A program made the translations under genes and the position numbers. This document shows, piece after piece, positions 26,782 through 34,321 of a stretch of 64,000 nt of DNA. Origin of the DNA: Dactylosporangium sucinum (GTDB lineage: Bacteria > Actinomycetota > Actinomycetes > Mycobacteriales > Micromonosporaceae); contig NZ_BMPI01000025.1 of NCBI RefSeq assembly GCF_014647515.1, positions 5,511 to 69,510 on the forward strand. The letters are read 5' to 3'. The notes under the pieces are model-generated. The model was not told the origin of the DNA. It worked only from the letters and a program-made list of their open reading frames with translations, and searched no databases. The first letter of the stretch is position 1; the number at the start of each line of letters is the position of its first letter.

Positions 26782-26804
26782 GCAGCGGCCACGGGGGAGT
26801 GCGA

Positions 26805-27221
26805 ATGTTGAAGGGCTTCAAGAACTTCCTGATGCAGGGCGACCTGATCGTCGTCGCCGTGGGCCTGGTGGTCGCGCTGGCCTTCAGCACGCTGATCAAG
26901 GCCTTCACCGACAGCATCATCACGCCGCTGGTCAACGCGGCGGCGGGCGGTGGCGCGACGGGCAAGGGCATCGGCTGGACGGTGAACGGCCAGCGGATCG
27001 ACCTGGGCGCGTTCATCGGCGCCCTGATCTACTTCGTCATCTTCATGGCCGTCATCTACTACCTGATCGTGGTGCCGTACCGGGCCTACATGCACCGGCG
27101 CGGCAAGACGGTGTTCGGCGACCCGCCCCCGACCAAGACCTGCCCGAGCTGCCGGATGGAGGACGTGCCGGCGAGCGCGGTCCGCTGCCCGCACTGCACG
27201 AGCGACCTCGCCGCCGTCTGA
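26805..27221 (+). CDS. mscL: MscL-family mechanosensitive channel with C-terminal zinc ribbon
   Basis: A 138-residue membrane protein. The first 90 residues are MscL: MLKGFKNFLMQGDLIVVAVGLVVALAF (TM1), a short periplasmic loop with GIGWTVNGQRIDLGAF, and TM2 from about residue 60. Instead of the usual cytoplasmic helical bundle, the C-terminus carries CPSC-x11-CPHC, a four-Cys zinc ribbon. It releases solutes on hypo-osmotic shock. I start at ATG 26805, correctly spaced from GGGGGAG (26793-26799); GTG 26799 lies inside that site. Confidence 0.9.
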   Translation: MLKGFKNFLMQGDLIVVAVGLVVALAFSTLIKAFTDSIITPLVNAAAGGGATGKGIGWTVNGQRIDLGAFIGALIYFVIFMAVIYYLIVVPYRAYMHRRGKTVFGDPPPTKTCPSCRMEDVPASAVRCPHCTSDLAAV

Positions 27222-27295
27222 GCGTTGCCCCAAGCGTCGGCCCCGTCGTGCGGTACGGGGCGGTGCGGAGGCCGACCGACGGCTATGGTGGCGCC

Positions 27296-28054
27296 GTGAG
27301 TCGCCCCCGAGTCGGTGCACCGGTCCGCCGCGTGCTGGTCGAGGTGGTCATCGTCGGGCTCGCCGTGCTGGTCTTCTCGTCCGTGCACGCCGCGGTCGGG
27401 ACGAGCGCCACCGCCGCCGCGGCCAACGCCCGGGCGTTGCAGGCCGTGCAGCGCGCCCTCCACCTCGACGTCGAGCGTTCGGCGAACGCGTGGCTCGTCG
27501 AGCATCCGGCCCTGATCCAGCCCGCGGTGTACTGCTACCGCCTGTACTACGCGGCGCTCCTCGGGGTGCTGGTGTGGGTCTTCGTCCGCCACTGCGAGGT
27601 GTACCCGACGGTCCGTCGCACGCTGGTCGCGATGGCCCTGCTCGTGCTGCCGGTGTACTGGGCGGTGCCCATGTCGCCGCCGCGGTTCGCCATGCCGGGG
27701 ATCGTCGACATCGTGGCCGAGCACGACCTCTTCGGCAGCCAGGCCTCGCGGGACCTCGGCAACGGGCAGAACCACTTCTCGGCCATGCCCAGCATGCACG
27801 TCGGCTGGTCGCTGTGGTGCGCGTACGCGGTGTGGGTCGCGCTGCGGGCCACGCACCCCCGGGCGGCGCTGCTGGCGTGGGTGTTCCCGCTCGTCATGAC
27901 CGCGGTGGTGCTCACCACCGGCAACCACTACGTGCTGGACGTCGCCGGCAGCGTCGTGCTGCTCGCGCTCGCCGTCGGCGCGGCGTCGGTGTGGAGCCGC
28001 TGGCTCGTGCCGCGCTGGGCTCCGGGGACGCGAGCGGCCCAGCGGGCCGGCTGA
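27296..28054 (+). CDS. PAP2-family membrane phosphatase / inositolphosphotransferase-like protein
   Basis: A 252-residue protein with about six membrane segments. It carries the PAP2 C2 and C3 motifs AMPSMHVGWSLW and GNHYVLDVAGSV, and an earlier SPPRFAMPG. This layout matches the Aur1/Ipt1-like group of bacterial PAP2 proteins, which act on lipid phosphates. GTG 27296 lies six bases after TATGGT (27284-27289), which suggests a leaderless mRNA. An upstream in-frame GTG at 27248 is therefore less likely. Confidence 0.83.
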   Translation: MSRPRVGAPVRRVLVEVVIVGLAVLVFSSVHAAVGTSATAAAANARALQAVQRALHLDVERSANAWLVEHPALIQPAVYCYRLYYAALLGVLVWVFVRHCEVYPTVRRTLVAMALLVLPVYWAVPMSPPRFAMPGIVDIVAEHDLFGSQASRDLGNGQNHFSAMPSMHVGWSLWCAYAVWVALRATHPRAALLAWVFPLVMTAVVLTTGNHYVLDVAGSVVLLALAVGAASVWSRWLVPRWAPGTRAAQRAG

Positions 28055-28074
28055 GCACGCCGGCCGCCGGCCCG

Positions 28075-28350
28075 TCACGCCGTGGCGATCACCGTGGTGC
28101 CGACGGCGGTCCAGGCCCGGCCGGTCCGCGCGGCGACGAGGGACGCGTCGGCGGCCGCGCCGATCGCGACGCCCCGTACCGGGCCCTGGAGGTCGTCGAT
28201 GGCCCGGCCGGCCAGCTCGCCGGTCGCCGCGTCCCACCACCGCACCGCGCCGGACTCGTCCCCGGTGACCACGAGCTCGCGGTCGCGCCGCACTCCGACG
28301 GCGAGCGCGGTGACCGGCGCGTCGTGCTCGGCGAGCAGGGGCAGCGGCAT
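28075..28350 (-). pseudogene. WD40-repeat remnant
   Basis: A 91-codon open frame with one recognisable WD40 blade: VTALAVGVRRDRELVVTGDESGAVRWWDAATGEL, partly followed by a second (PVRGVAIGAAADASLVAA). A WD40 propeller needs about seven blades, so it cannot fold alone. An in-frame TAG lies 24 bases upstream of the ATG. It is most likely the eroded end of a larger WD40 protein. No ribosome binding site is seen. Confidence 0.5.
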
Positions 28351-28407
28351 GCCGTCGATGATGCGCCCGCGGCGCTACGGTGCCCGGGTGGGCGTTGTCC
28401 CGGGCGG

Positions 28408-29337
28408 TCAGCGGCGCGGCACGGCCGGTGCGATGTCGACCCCGGTGAGCTCCGCGGACCGCGACCACAGACGCGTCGCCAGGTCGGGGTCGGTGGCGGC
28501 ACCGGAGAACGTCTCGAACGTCGGACGGGCCCGGCGCAACGGCCGGCCCGGGCCGATGTGGCGGCCGGTGGGTGCGGAGGTCTCGGTGGCGGCGTAGAGG
28601 ATCGGCGTCACGGCGTCGTCGATCGGCTGCCGCAGGACGAGGCCGAGCAACGTCCCGACCACGCGGGCCGAGGGCGGCGCGCTGCGGTCCAGGTCGGTCT
28701 TCGCCATGCCGGGATGGGCGAGCAGGCTGCGCACCGGTGACCCGGCGGCGCGCAGGCGGCGGTCGAGTTCCAGGCCGAACAGGACGTTGGCGAGCTTGGA
28801 GGTGGCGTAGGCGCCGCCCGGCGAGTACCGGCGTTCGGCGGCGAGGTCGTCCAGGTCGAGGCGGCCCAGGCGGTACAGCCCGGACGCGACGGTGACCACC
28901 GCCGGGTCGCGCCCGGCGGTCAGCCGGTCGAGGAGCAGGCCGGTGAGCGCGAAGTGCCCGAGGTGGTTGGTCGCGAGCTGGCTCTCCACGCCCTGCGGGC
29001 TGAGCCGCCGGGGCACGGTCCCGATGCCGCCGTTGTTGACGAGCACGTCGGGAGTGACGCCGTCGGCGAACCGGCGCACGGTGTCGAGGTCCAGCAGGTC
29101 GACGTGGCGGACCTCGAGGTCGGCCCTCGGGTGCTCGGCCCGCAGCCGGCCGCGCACGAGGTCGCCCTTGCCGGTGTCGCGGACCGCCATGATCACCCGA
29201 GCGCCGCGGGCGGCGAGGTGGCGGGTGATCGCCACGCCAAGGCCGCTGCTGGCGCCAGTGACGACGAAGGTACGGCCGGTCTGGTCGCCGAGATCGGCGA
29301 CGCTCCAGGTGGTGGTGTCGGGCACGGGTCCTCCCAA
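28408..29337 (-). CDS. SDR family oxidoreductase (retinol/protochlorophyllide-reductase-like)
   Basis: A 309-residue SDR with TGASSGLG, VNNGG (usual NNAG changed to NNGG), the active-site Ser in TVASGLY and YATSK. The pattern ATNHLGHFALTGLLLDRL is typical of the retinol dehydrogenase-like branch. It uses NADP(H) by the look of the basic residue after strand 2 (VRDTGKG). It diverges from the TetR gene at 29412, and two palindromes between them indicate direct control. GTG 29325 is an alternative start. Confidence 0.86.
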   Translation of the reverse strand: MGGPVPDTTTWSVADLGDQTGRTFVVTGASSGLGVAITRHLAARGARVIMAVRDTGKGDLVRGRLRAEHPRADLEVRHVDLLDLDTVRRFADGVTPDVLVNNGGIGTVPRRLSPQGVESQLATNHLGHFALTGLLLDRLTAGRDPAVVTVASGLYRLGRLDLDDLAAERRYSPGGAYATSKLANVLFGLELDRRLRAAGSPVRSLLAHPGMAKTDLDRSAPPSARVVGTLLGLVLRQPIDDAVTPILYAATETSAPTGRHIGPGRPLRRARPTFETFSGAATDPDLATRLWSRSAELTGVDIAPAVPRR

Positions 29338-29345
29338 GCCTTAAG

Positions 29346-29393
29346 CGGATGACCTATCCGATTCAAGGCGACCGGAAGCGGATTGTCAATCCG
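29346..29393. promoter_or_regulatory. Two palindromic operators between the SDR and TetR genes
   Basis: CGGATTGTCAATCCG (29379-29393) is a perfect inverted repeat with 7-base arms. CGGATGACCTATCCG (29346-29360) repeats the outer CGGAT/ATCCG arms with a different centre. The centres are 33 bases apart, about three helical turns. They lie between divergent start codons and are probably the autoregulatory sites of the TetR protein. Confidence 0.7.
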
Positions 29394-29411
29394 GTTCGGT
29401 AGACTGGCGCC

Positions 29412-29978
29412 GTGACCGCGACGCTTCGCGCCGACGCCGCCCGCAACCGTGACCGGTTGCTGGCCACGGCCCGCCTGATGGTGGCCGCGGGGGATCTGTC
29501 GTTGCAGCTCAACGACGTCGCTCGCCGGGCCGGGATGGGTGTCGGCACCGTCTACCGGCACTTCCCGACCCGCCGGGCACTCGTCGAGGCCCTCGCCGAC
29601 GACGCCTTCACCGCGCTGCTCGACGACGCGCGGGCCGCGAGCCGGCACGACGACGCCTGGGCCGGCGTCGAGCTGCTGCTGCGGGCGCTGCTCACCCGGC
29701 AGCTGGCCGAGCCGACCTTCGCCGAGATCATCTCCACCGGGCCGGACCTGGACGCCGGCCCGGGCACCACCGCTCATCGCGAGGAGTTCGGGCGGCTGGC
29801 CCGGACCGTGCTCGGGCGCGCCCGGCAGGGCGGGGAGCTGCGTCCCGGCCTCACCGACGAGGACCTGCACCACCTGGTCTGCGGCATCGTCTTCGCGCTG
29901 CGCATCGGCGCCGAGCCGGACGGACGGGTCGAGCGCTACCTGCAGGTGCTCCTCGACGGCATCCGCGCCGGCCGCTAG
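29412..29978 (+). CDS. TetR/AcrR family transcriptional regulator
   Basis: A 188-residue TetR protein. The N-terminal helix-turn-helix reads LQLNDVARRAGMGVGTVYRHFPTRRALVEAL; the rest is a helical ligand domain similar to TetR_C-type domains. GTG 29412 follows TAGACT (29400-29405) by six bases, which suggests a leaderless transcript. It most likely represses itself and the divergent SDR through the two palindromes. Its palindrome differs from the ATACCG operators of the catabolic locus, so it is not their regulator. Confidence 0.9.
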   Translation: MTATLRADAARNRDRLLATARLMVAAGDLSLQLNDVARRAGMGVGTVYRHFPTRRALVEALADDAFTALLDDARAASRHDDAWAGVELLLRALLTRQLAEPTFAEIISTGPDLDAGPGTTAHREEFGRLARTVLGRARQGGELRPGLTDEDLHHLVCGIVFALRIGAEPDGRVERYLQVLLDGIRAGR

Positions 29979-29991
29979 CCGCCGCCCGGAC

Positions 29992-30750
29992 TCAGCGGGA
30001 GCGCCGGCCGGCGAGGTCCGCGAGCACCGGGACGTCGTGCAGGCGCCCGGCGACGAGGGCCACCGCGCTCTGGTCGGCGTAGGGGTTGACGGAGAAACGG
30101 ATCTCCGGTGTTCGCACCGTCGTCATGCAGCGCATCGCGCCGAGCGCCAGATACGTGTCGCCCGGCTGCCACAGCGGGGCGAACGCGGTGTCCCAGTGCC
30201 GTACGTCGGGCAGATCCGACCCGCTGAGGTCCACGACCATCACGGTCGGCAGCGCCTGCGCCTGCCGGACCTTGCGCTCGTCGCGGAGCACCCCGGCGGC
30301 GACGAACCTGGCGAGCTCGCGCAGCGCGTCGCTCGGCTTCCGGCTGAGGTGCCGCACGCTTCGCGGTGCCCGGGAGCTGATCTCGATCCCGAACTCGGGT
30401 GTGCCGGTGCCGACCAGCAGGTCGGGGCCGGAGCCGGTGTTGAACCGGAACGGCACCGCGGCCTCGGCCAGCAGCGACGCGACGACGAGCTCGGCGCGCA
30501 GGGGCAGCAGCGGCTCGATGGCGGGCTGGTGTGTCCCGCGGTGCGTGCGAAACGCCCGCCGCTTCGACCCGAGGCCGCTCGGCTTCGCCGCCTCCAGGAT
30601 CGCGAGGGTCTCGTCGAGCGCGACGAGGACCGGATCGCCCCACCACCGGTGCGCGTTGCGGTCGACGAAGCACCGGCGCAGCACGTGGTCATCGATCCCG
30701 TGCAGCCACCGCTGCAAGGTCGGGAGGCCCCCGCCGGCGTCCTCGTCCAT
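29992..30750 (-). CDS. Protein of unknown function with possible PD-(D/E)xK-like core
   Basis: A 252-residue protein that I do not recognise. A central segment (about residues 80-125) reads RAELVVASLLAEAAVPFRF, then SGPDLLVG, then EFGIEISSR. The spacing of Glu, Asp and Glu resembles a PD-(D/E)xK nuclease core, but the usual Lys is Ser. I start at ATG 30750 because the minus strand has TTGGCG (30786-30781), an 18-base spacer and TACCGT (30762-30757) six bases before it, giving a leaderless start. It is convergent with the TetR gene and has no operon partner. Confidence 0.6.
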   Translation of the reverse strand: MDEDAGGGLPTLQRWLHGIDDHVLRRCFVDRNAHRWWGDPVLVALDETLAILEAAKPSGLGSKRRAFRTHRGTHQPAIEPLLPLRAELVVASLLAEAAVPFRFNTGSGPDLLVGTGTPEFGIEISSRAPRSVRHLSRKPSDALRELARFVAAGVLRDERKVRQAQALPTVMVVDLSGSDLPDVRHWDTAFAPLWQPGDTYLALGAMRCMTTVRTPEIRFSVNPYADQSAVALVAGRLHDVPVLADLAGRRSR

Positions 30751-30832
30751 ATGAGAACGGTATTGAGCGGGACCCGCCGGCGCCAACGGCTTTCACGTCG
30801 CACACACGCCTGACGGTGGTACGAACGGCTAC

Positions 30833-30870
30833 TTGCATCCGGCTGCGTCCCATCTACTATGCACCGTAGG
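30833..30870 (+). promoter_or_regulatory. Promoter with CTA(T/C)GCACCGTAGG operator (site A)
   Basis: TTGCAT (30833-30838), a 16-base spacer and TACTAT (30855-30860) form a promoter for the methyltransferase-BlaI-M56 run. CTATGCACCGTAGG (30857-30870) overlaps the -10 box and recurs with one change on the minus strand at 35034-35047. Half-sites CTA/TAG suit a BlaI-type repressor, and one is encoded 1.6 kb downstream. The binding protein is inferred. Confidence 0.55.
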
Positions 30871-31010
30871 ATTTGGCTCGCTGGCCTCCGTTCCGGCGGC
30901 GCCAGCCCGATCACCCGGCCCGCAGGAGGTGTGACGCAGCGTTGGACAGCGGCGCGCCGGCACGCCTGCCCCCGGCCGGTTCGATGACGAGGCGAATCGT
31001 GAGGCGAACC

Positions 31011-31796
31011 ATGGGACATGCAGTCACGGCCGAGGCGCACGATGCGATCGGCGATCCCGGCGGCACCGCGGCGTACGGCGACGGCTGGGCCGAGGTCTAC
31101 GACACGCTGTACAACAGCCGGGACGATCCGTCCGGCGTCGTCCGGTTCGTCGGCCGCTGGGCGAAACCGGCGACGGTCCTCGAGCTCGGCGTCGGCACCG
31201 GCCGCCTGGCGCTGCCGCTGTCGGCCGGCGGGTTCCGGGTCGTCGGCGTCGACGCGTCACCGGCGATGCTCGACCGCCTCCGGGCGAAGCCCGGAGCGGA
31301 GCGGGTCGAGGCACGGCTCGGGGACATGTGCGAGCCGCCCGTCGACGAGGCGTTCGGCTGCGTGCTGATCGCGTTCTCCACCCTGTTCCTGCTGCCCGAC
31401 CAGGCGGCGCAACGCCGGTGCCTGCGGGCGGCGGCCGCCCGGCTCGCCCCGGGCGGCGCGCTGATCGTCGAGGGGTTCATCCCCGACCCGAACCGCTGGC
31501 ACGACGGCCACTCGCTGCACGTCGAGAGCTGGCAGTCCGGCCAGGTCGTCATGACAGCCGGCCGGCTCGACCCGGCCGCGCAGACGATCGAGACGTTCCG
31601 CGTCGCGCACACCGCGCAGGGCACCCGCGTGCTGCGCAACCGGCTGCGATACGTGCTGCCCGCCGAGCTCGACCTGCTCGCCGAGTGCGCCGGGCTCCGG
31701 CTGGCCGGCCGCTACGGCGACCTGACCGGCGCCGCGCTGCCCGAGCTGCCGTCCACGGCGGTCTCCGTCTACACGGCGTCCCCGCCGGAGCTCTGA
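31011..31796 (+). CDS. Class I SAM-dependent methyltransferase
   Basis: A 261-residue methyltransferase. It has motif I VLELGVGTGRLALPL, motif II VVGVDASPAMLDRLRAK, ARLGDMCEPP and an FSTLFLLPDQAAQRRCLRAAAARLAPGG block typical of ubiE-like small-molecule methyltransferases. I take ATG 31011 with GAGG upstream; ATG 30984 and an earlier in-frame ATG at 30873 lack sites and family similarity. It comes nine bases before the arrestin-like frame. The substrate is unknown. Confidence 0.83.
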   Translation: MGHAVTAEAHDAIGDPGGTAAYGDGWAEVYDTLYNSRDDPSGVVRFVGRWAKPATVLELGVGTGRLALPLSAGGFRVVGVDASPAMLDRLRAKPGAERVEARLGDMCEPPVDEAFGCVLIAFSTLFLLPDQAAQRRCLRAAAARLAPGGALIVEGFIPDPNRWHDGHSLHVESWQSGQVVMTAGRLDPAAQTIETFRVAHTAQGTRVLRNRLRYVLPAELDLLAECAGLRLAGRYGDLTGAALPELPSTAVSVYTASPPEL

Positions 31797-31804
31797 CGGT
31801 TGCG

Positions 31805-32851
31805 ATGCCGGTGCAACTGGCCGCGACGACGTTCCGCGAGGCGTGCGTGCGACCTGGAACGATGGCACCGGGCGAGGTGCACCTGCGGGCCGGTGCGCGG
31901 CCCGTCGAGGTCGACCACGTGGCCCTGGTCGTCGAGACCGGCGACGGGTTGCCGGTGATCCGCCATCAGGTCGCCGCCCGCTGCACCCTGCCGGCCGGCC
32001 GCACCCGATCGGTTCCGTTCCTGCTGCCGGTCCCGTGGGAGACCCCGGTCACCCTCCCCGCGCTTCCGGCGGCGCTGGTCATGCGGACCGAGGTCCGGGT
32101 CGCCGGCGGCGCGCTCTCGTGCTGGACGACACCGTTCGAGACGCATCCCTCGCTCGGGCACCACCGTCTGCTGGAGGTCTTCCGGTCCGGCGGGTTCCGC
32201 CTCGACCGGGCCGAGCTGACGCACGATCCCCTGCCCGAGGTCCGCCGCAGCCTGCCGTTCGTCCAGCGACTGACGTTCCGGTCCCCGGTCGCGGCGGAGG
32301 GCGACGTGCTGGTCGCGCTGGTGGCCAACCCCGTCGGCGTCGATGCCGTGATCGCGACGGCGGCCGGACGCCGCCACGTCGCTGTCCGGCACGACGGTGG
32401 AGCTCGCGAACCTGAGCGCGCGCCCGCGTACTATCGGCGATCGGAGGAGATCCGGGGTGGATCGGTCACGGAGGTGCTGATGCGCGGGTTCGGGGACCTG
32501 GAGGCTGCGATCATGCAGCACATGTGGGGCGTCGCCGAGCCGGTCACGGTCCGCGACGTGCACTCCGTCCTGACGGCCGAACGGCAGCTGGCGTACACCA
32601 CCGTGCTCACGGTGATGGACAAGCTGTTCCGGAAGGGATGGCTGCAGCGGGAACGCGACGGCAAGGCACACCGCTACACCGTCGTGATCACCCGGGAGCA
32701 GTACGGCGCCAACCTCATGCGCGAGGCCCTGACCGACAGCGGCGACCGCCAGGTGGCACTGCTGGACTTCGTGCGGCAGATGACGCTGGAGGAGGCCGTC
32801 GCGCTGCGCGCCGCACTGGACACGTTCGAGCGGAAGATCTCGGGCCGATGA
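31805..32851 (+). CDS. Arrestin-like (Spo0M-type) region in one open frame with a BlaI-type domain
   Basis: From ATG 31805 the frame stays open for 348 codons to 32851. Residues 1-200 resemble Spo0M/arrestin-like beta sandwiches: REACVRPGTMAPGEVHLRAGA at the start, then VDHVALVVET and SVPFLLPVPWETPVTLP. About 25 low-complexity residues then lead directly into the BlaI sequence that starts at 32480. Either the two are made as a fusion, or the Spo0M-like gene lost its stop and BlaI is also translated from its own strong site. The first part is real by composition and similarity; the fused product is uncertain. Confidence 0.55.
   Translation: MPVQLAATTFREACVRPGTMAPGEVHLRAGARPVEVDHVALVVETGDGLPVIRHQVAARCTLPAGRTRSVPFLLPVPWETPVTLPALPAALVMRTEVRVAGGALSCWTTPFETHPSLGHHRLLEVFRSGGFRLDRAELTHDPLPEVRRSLPFVQRLTFRSPVAAEGDVLVALVANPVGVDAVIATAAGRRHVAVRHDGGAREPERAPAYYRRSEEIRGGSVTEVLMRGFGDLEAAIMQHMWGVAEPVTVRDVHSVLTAERQLAYTTVLTVMDKLFRKGWLQRERDGKAHRYTVVITREQYGANLMREALTDSGDRQVALLDFVRQMTLEEAVALRAALDTFERKISGR
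32480..32851 (+). CDS. BlaI/MecI/CopY family transcriptional repressor
   Basis: A 123-residue winged-helix repressor, complete by family standards. It reads GDLEAAIMQHMWGVAEPVTVRDV, then YTTVLTVMDKLFRKGWLQRERDGKAHRYT, then a C-terminal dimerisation part. ATG 32480 has an excellent site (GGAGG, 32470-32474, five bases away), which favours independent initiation even though the upstream frame is open. The stop overlaps the M56 peptidase ATG. BlaI proteins are usually inactivated through the M56 partner or by a metal or ligand; here the targets may be the CTACG-type sites at 30857 and 35034. Confidence 0.88.
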   Translation: MRGFGDLEAAIMQHMWGVAEPVTVRDVHSVLTAERQLAYTTVLTVMDKLFRKGWLQRERDGKAHRYTVVITREQYGANLMREALTDSGDRQVALLDFVRQMTLEEAVALRAALDTFERKISGR

Positions 32852-33777
32852 CGGCGGTGCTGGTGACCGTGTTCGCGGGGCTGCTGCTGGCCGGCGGGCC
32901 GCGCCTCGCCCGGGCGCGGTGGGTCGTGCGGGCGCCCGGCCTCGCGCTGCTGGTCTGGCAGATGACCTGCGTCGCGGTCGTCGTGTCGGCCGGCGTGGCC
33001 GGGCTGACGTCCGTGCTGCACTGGGACGACACGCATGACCTGATGTGTACCGCGTGGCGGCTGTGCCTCGACGCGCTCTACGGTGACCACGGCCGCGCCG
33101 CCCAGGCCGTGGCCGTCGCCGGGGCCGCCGTCCTGGCCGTGACCGGCGGGCGGCTGCTCGACGCCGTCTGGCGGGTGCAGCGGGCCGACCGCGCGCACGG
33201 TCGCCGGGTGCGGGAGGTCATTCGTTCGGTCGGCACGCGCGAGCCCGGTCTCGGCGCCACCGTGCTGCCCTCGCCCGAGGCGGCGGCGTACCTGGTGCCG
33301 GGCGGGCACCGCGACGTGGTCGTCACGTCCGCCGCGCTGCGCCGGCTCAGTCCCGACGAGTTGCGCGCCGTGATGGCGCACGAGCACGCCCACGCCTCGG
33401 GCCGGCACTACCGGCTGCTGCGGATCGCTCGGATGCTGCACCGCGCCTTTCCGCGGGTGCCGCTGTTCCGGCTGGCCGAGGACCAGGCCCACCGGCTCGT
33501 CGAGCTGCACGCCGACGACGTGGCCGTCCGGTCGGCCGCGCCCCTGAGCCTGGCCCGGGCGCTCGTCACGATGGCCGAGTCCCGGGCCGCGCAGGCCGGC
33601 GGTCACTCCTCGCTGGCGCTGTCCGGCGGGGACGCGGCGGAGCGGCTCCAACGGCTCCTGTGCCCGCCGGCGCCGCTGCCGGGCCCGGCAGCGCGTGGCG
33701 CGGCCGCGGTGGCGGCGCTGTTGCCGCTGGTCCCGGTCCTGGTCGCGGTGGCCGACCGGAACATCACCCTGATCTGA
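32848..33777 (+). CDS. M56 family metallopeptidase (BlaR1-like)
   Basis: A 309-residue membrane protein. It has N-terminal hydrophobic segments (about residues 1-20, 30-52 and 85-105), then a cytoplasmic zinc protease region with the motif HEHAH (178-182) in LRAVMAHEHAHASGRHY, and a downstream LHADDVAV. A last span lies near the C-terminus. It lacks the penicillin-binding sensor domain of true BlaR1. It overlaps the BlaI gene by four bases and is expected to cleave or control that repressor. Confidence 0.88.
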   Translation: MTAVLVTVFAGLLLAGGPRLARARWVVRAPGLALLVWQMTCVAVVVSAGVAGLTSVLHWDDTHDLMCTAWRLCLDALYGDHGRAAQAVAVAGAAVLAVTGGRLLDAVWRVQRADRAHGRRVREVIRSVGTREPGLGATVLPSPEAAAYLVPGGHRDVVVTSAALRRLSPDELRAVMAHEHAHASGRHYRLLRIARMLHRAFPRVPLFRLAEDQAHRLVELHADDVAVRSAAPLSLARALVTMAESRAAQAGGHSSLALSGGDAAERLQRLLCPPAPLPGPAARGAAAVAALLPLVPVLVAVADRNITLI

Positions 33778-33849
33778 ACACCCCGGCGTCGCGGCCGGCC
33801 ACCCATGATGGAGACTTGCTCCGACGGACGATAGGAGGTGACGGTCGCG

Positions 33850-34251
33850 ATGGAACGTGCGCTCCCCGTGCGGACGCTCGCCGCCGTGCTGCTGGCCGTC
33901 GCCGTGGCGTGGATGCACACCGTCGCCGTCGCCGGCATCCCGGCACCCGGCGGGCATCACGCCGCCGGGGTCGTGGCCATGACGCCACCCGCCGAGGGGA
34001 CCACGAGCACACCGCACGTCCCGAGCGGCGACGACGGCGCCGGCGGGCACGGGCGGGGCCACGCCGGGTCGATGTGCCAGGCCCCCGGACTCGGCGGTGC
34101 CGGCTGGTCGCCGGCGCTCCTGGCGCTGCCCTTCCACGTGGCCCCGACCGGTCCGCTCCCGTCTCTGCCCACCACCGTCGCCGTCGACGCCGCCCGCGGC
34201 ACCGGCTGTGGCCCGCCCTCCCTGGCGATGCTGTCGATCCTGCGAACGTAG
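33850..34251 (+). CDS. DUF6153 family small exported protein
   Basis: A 133-residue protein with one N-terminal membrane segment or signal (TLAAVLLAVAVAWMHTVAV) and a Gly/His-rich middle (PGGHHAAG, GGHGRGHAGSMCQ). The pattern fits DUF6153, a short actinobacterial family commonly found next to DUF305 proteins, as here. His and Cys residues suggest metal handling, probably copper, but this is inference. ATG 33850 lies eleven bases after AGGAGG (33833-33838). Confidence 0.72.
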   Translation: MERALPVRTLAAVLLAVAVAWMHTVAVAGIPAPGGHHAAGVVAMTPPAEGTTSTPHVPSGDDGAGGHGRGHAGSMCQAPGLGGAGWSPALLALPFHVAPTGPLPSLPTTVAVDAARGTGCGPPSLAMLSILRT

Positions 34252-34321
34252 GCCGGCCTCCGGACCGCCCGAGGGGGCGGCATCCGTCCGAGTCCGCAAC
34301 CGTTCGCACACAGGAGTCGAC

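Noticed and set aside
26799..26801. GTG as the start of mscL.
   Set aside because: It overlaps the ribosome binding site; ATG 26805 has normal spacing and gives the standard MscL N-terminus.
29383..29405. TTGTCA (29383) as a -35 box for the TetR promoter.
   Set aside because: It is only 11 bases from TAGACT and is part of the perfect palindrome.
32848..33777. Calling the BlaI/M56 pair a beta-lactam resistance system.
   Set aside because: The M56 protein has no penicillin-binding sensor domain, and no beta-lactamase or PBP2a gene is near. The MBL-fold gene at 14317 lies in the catabolic locus, 18 kb away.
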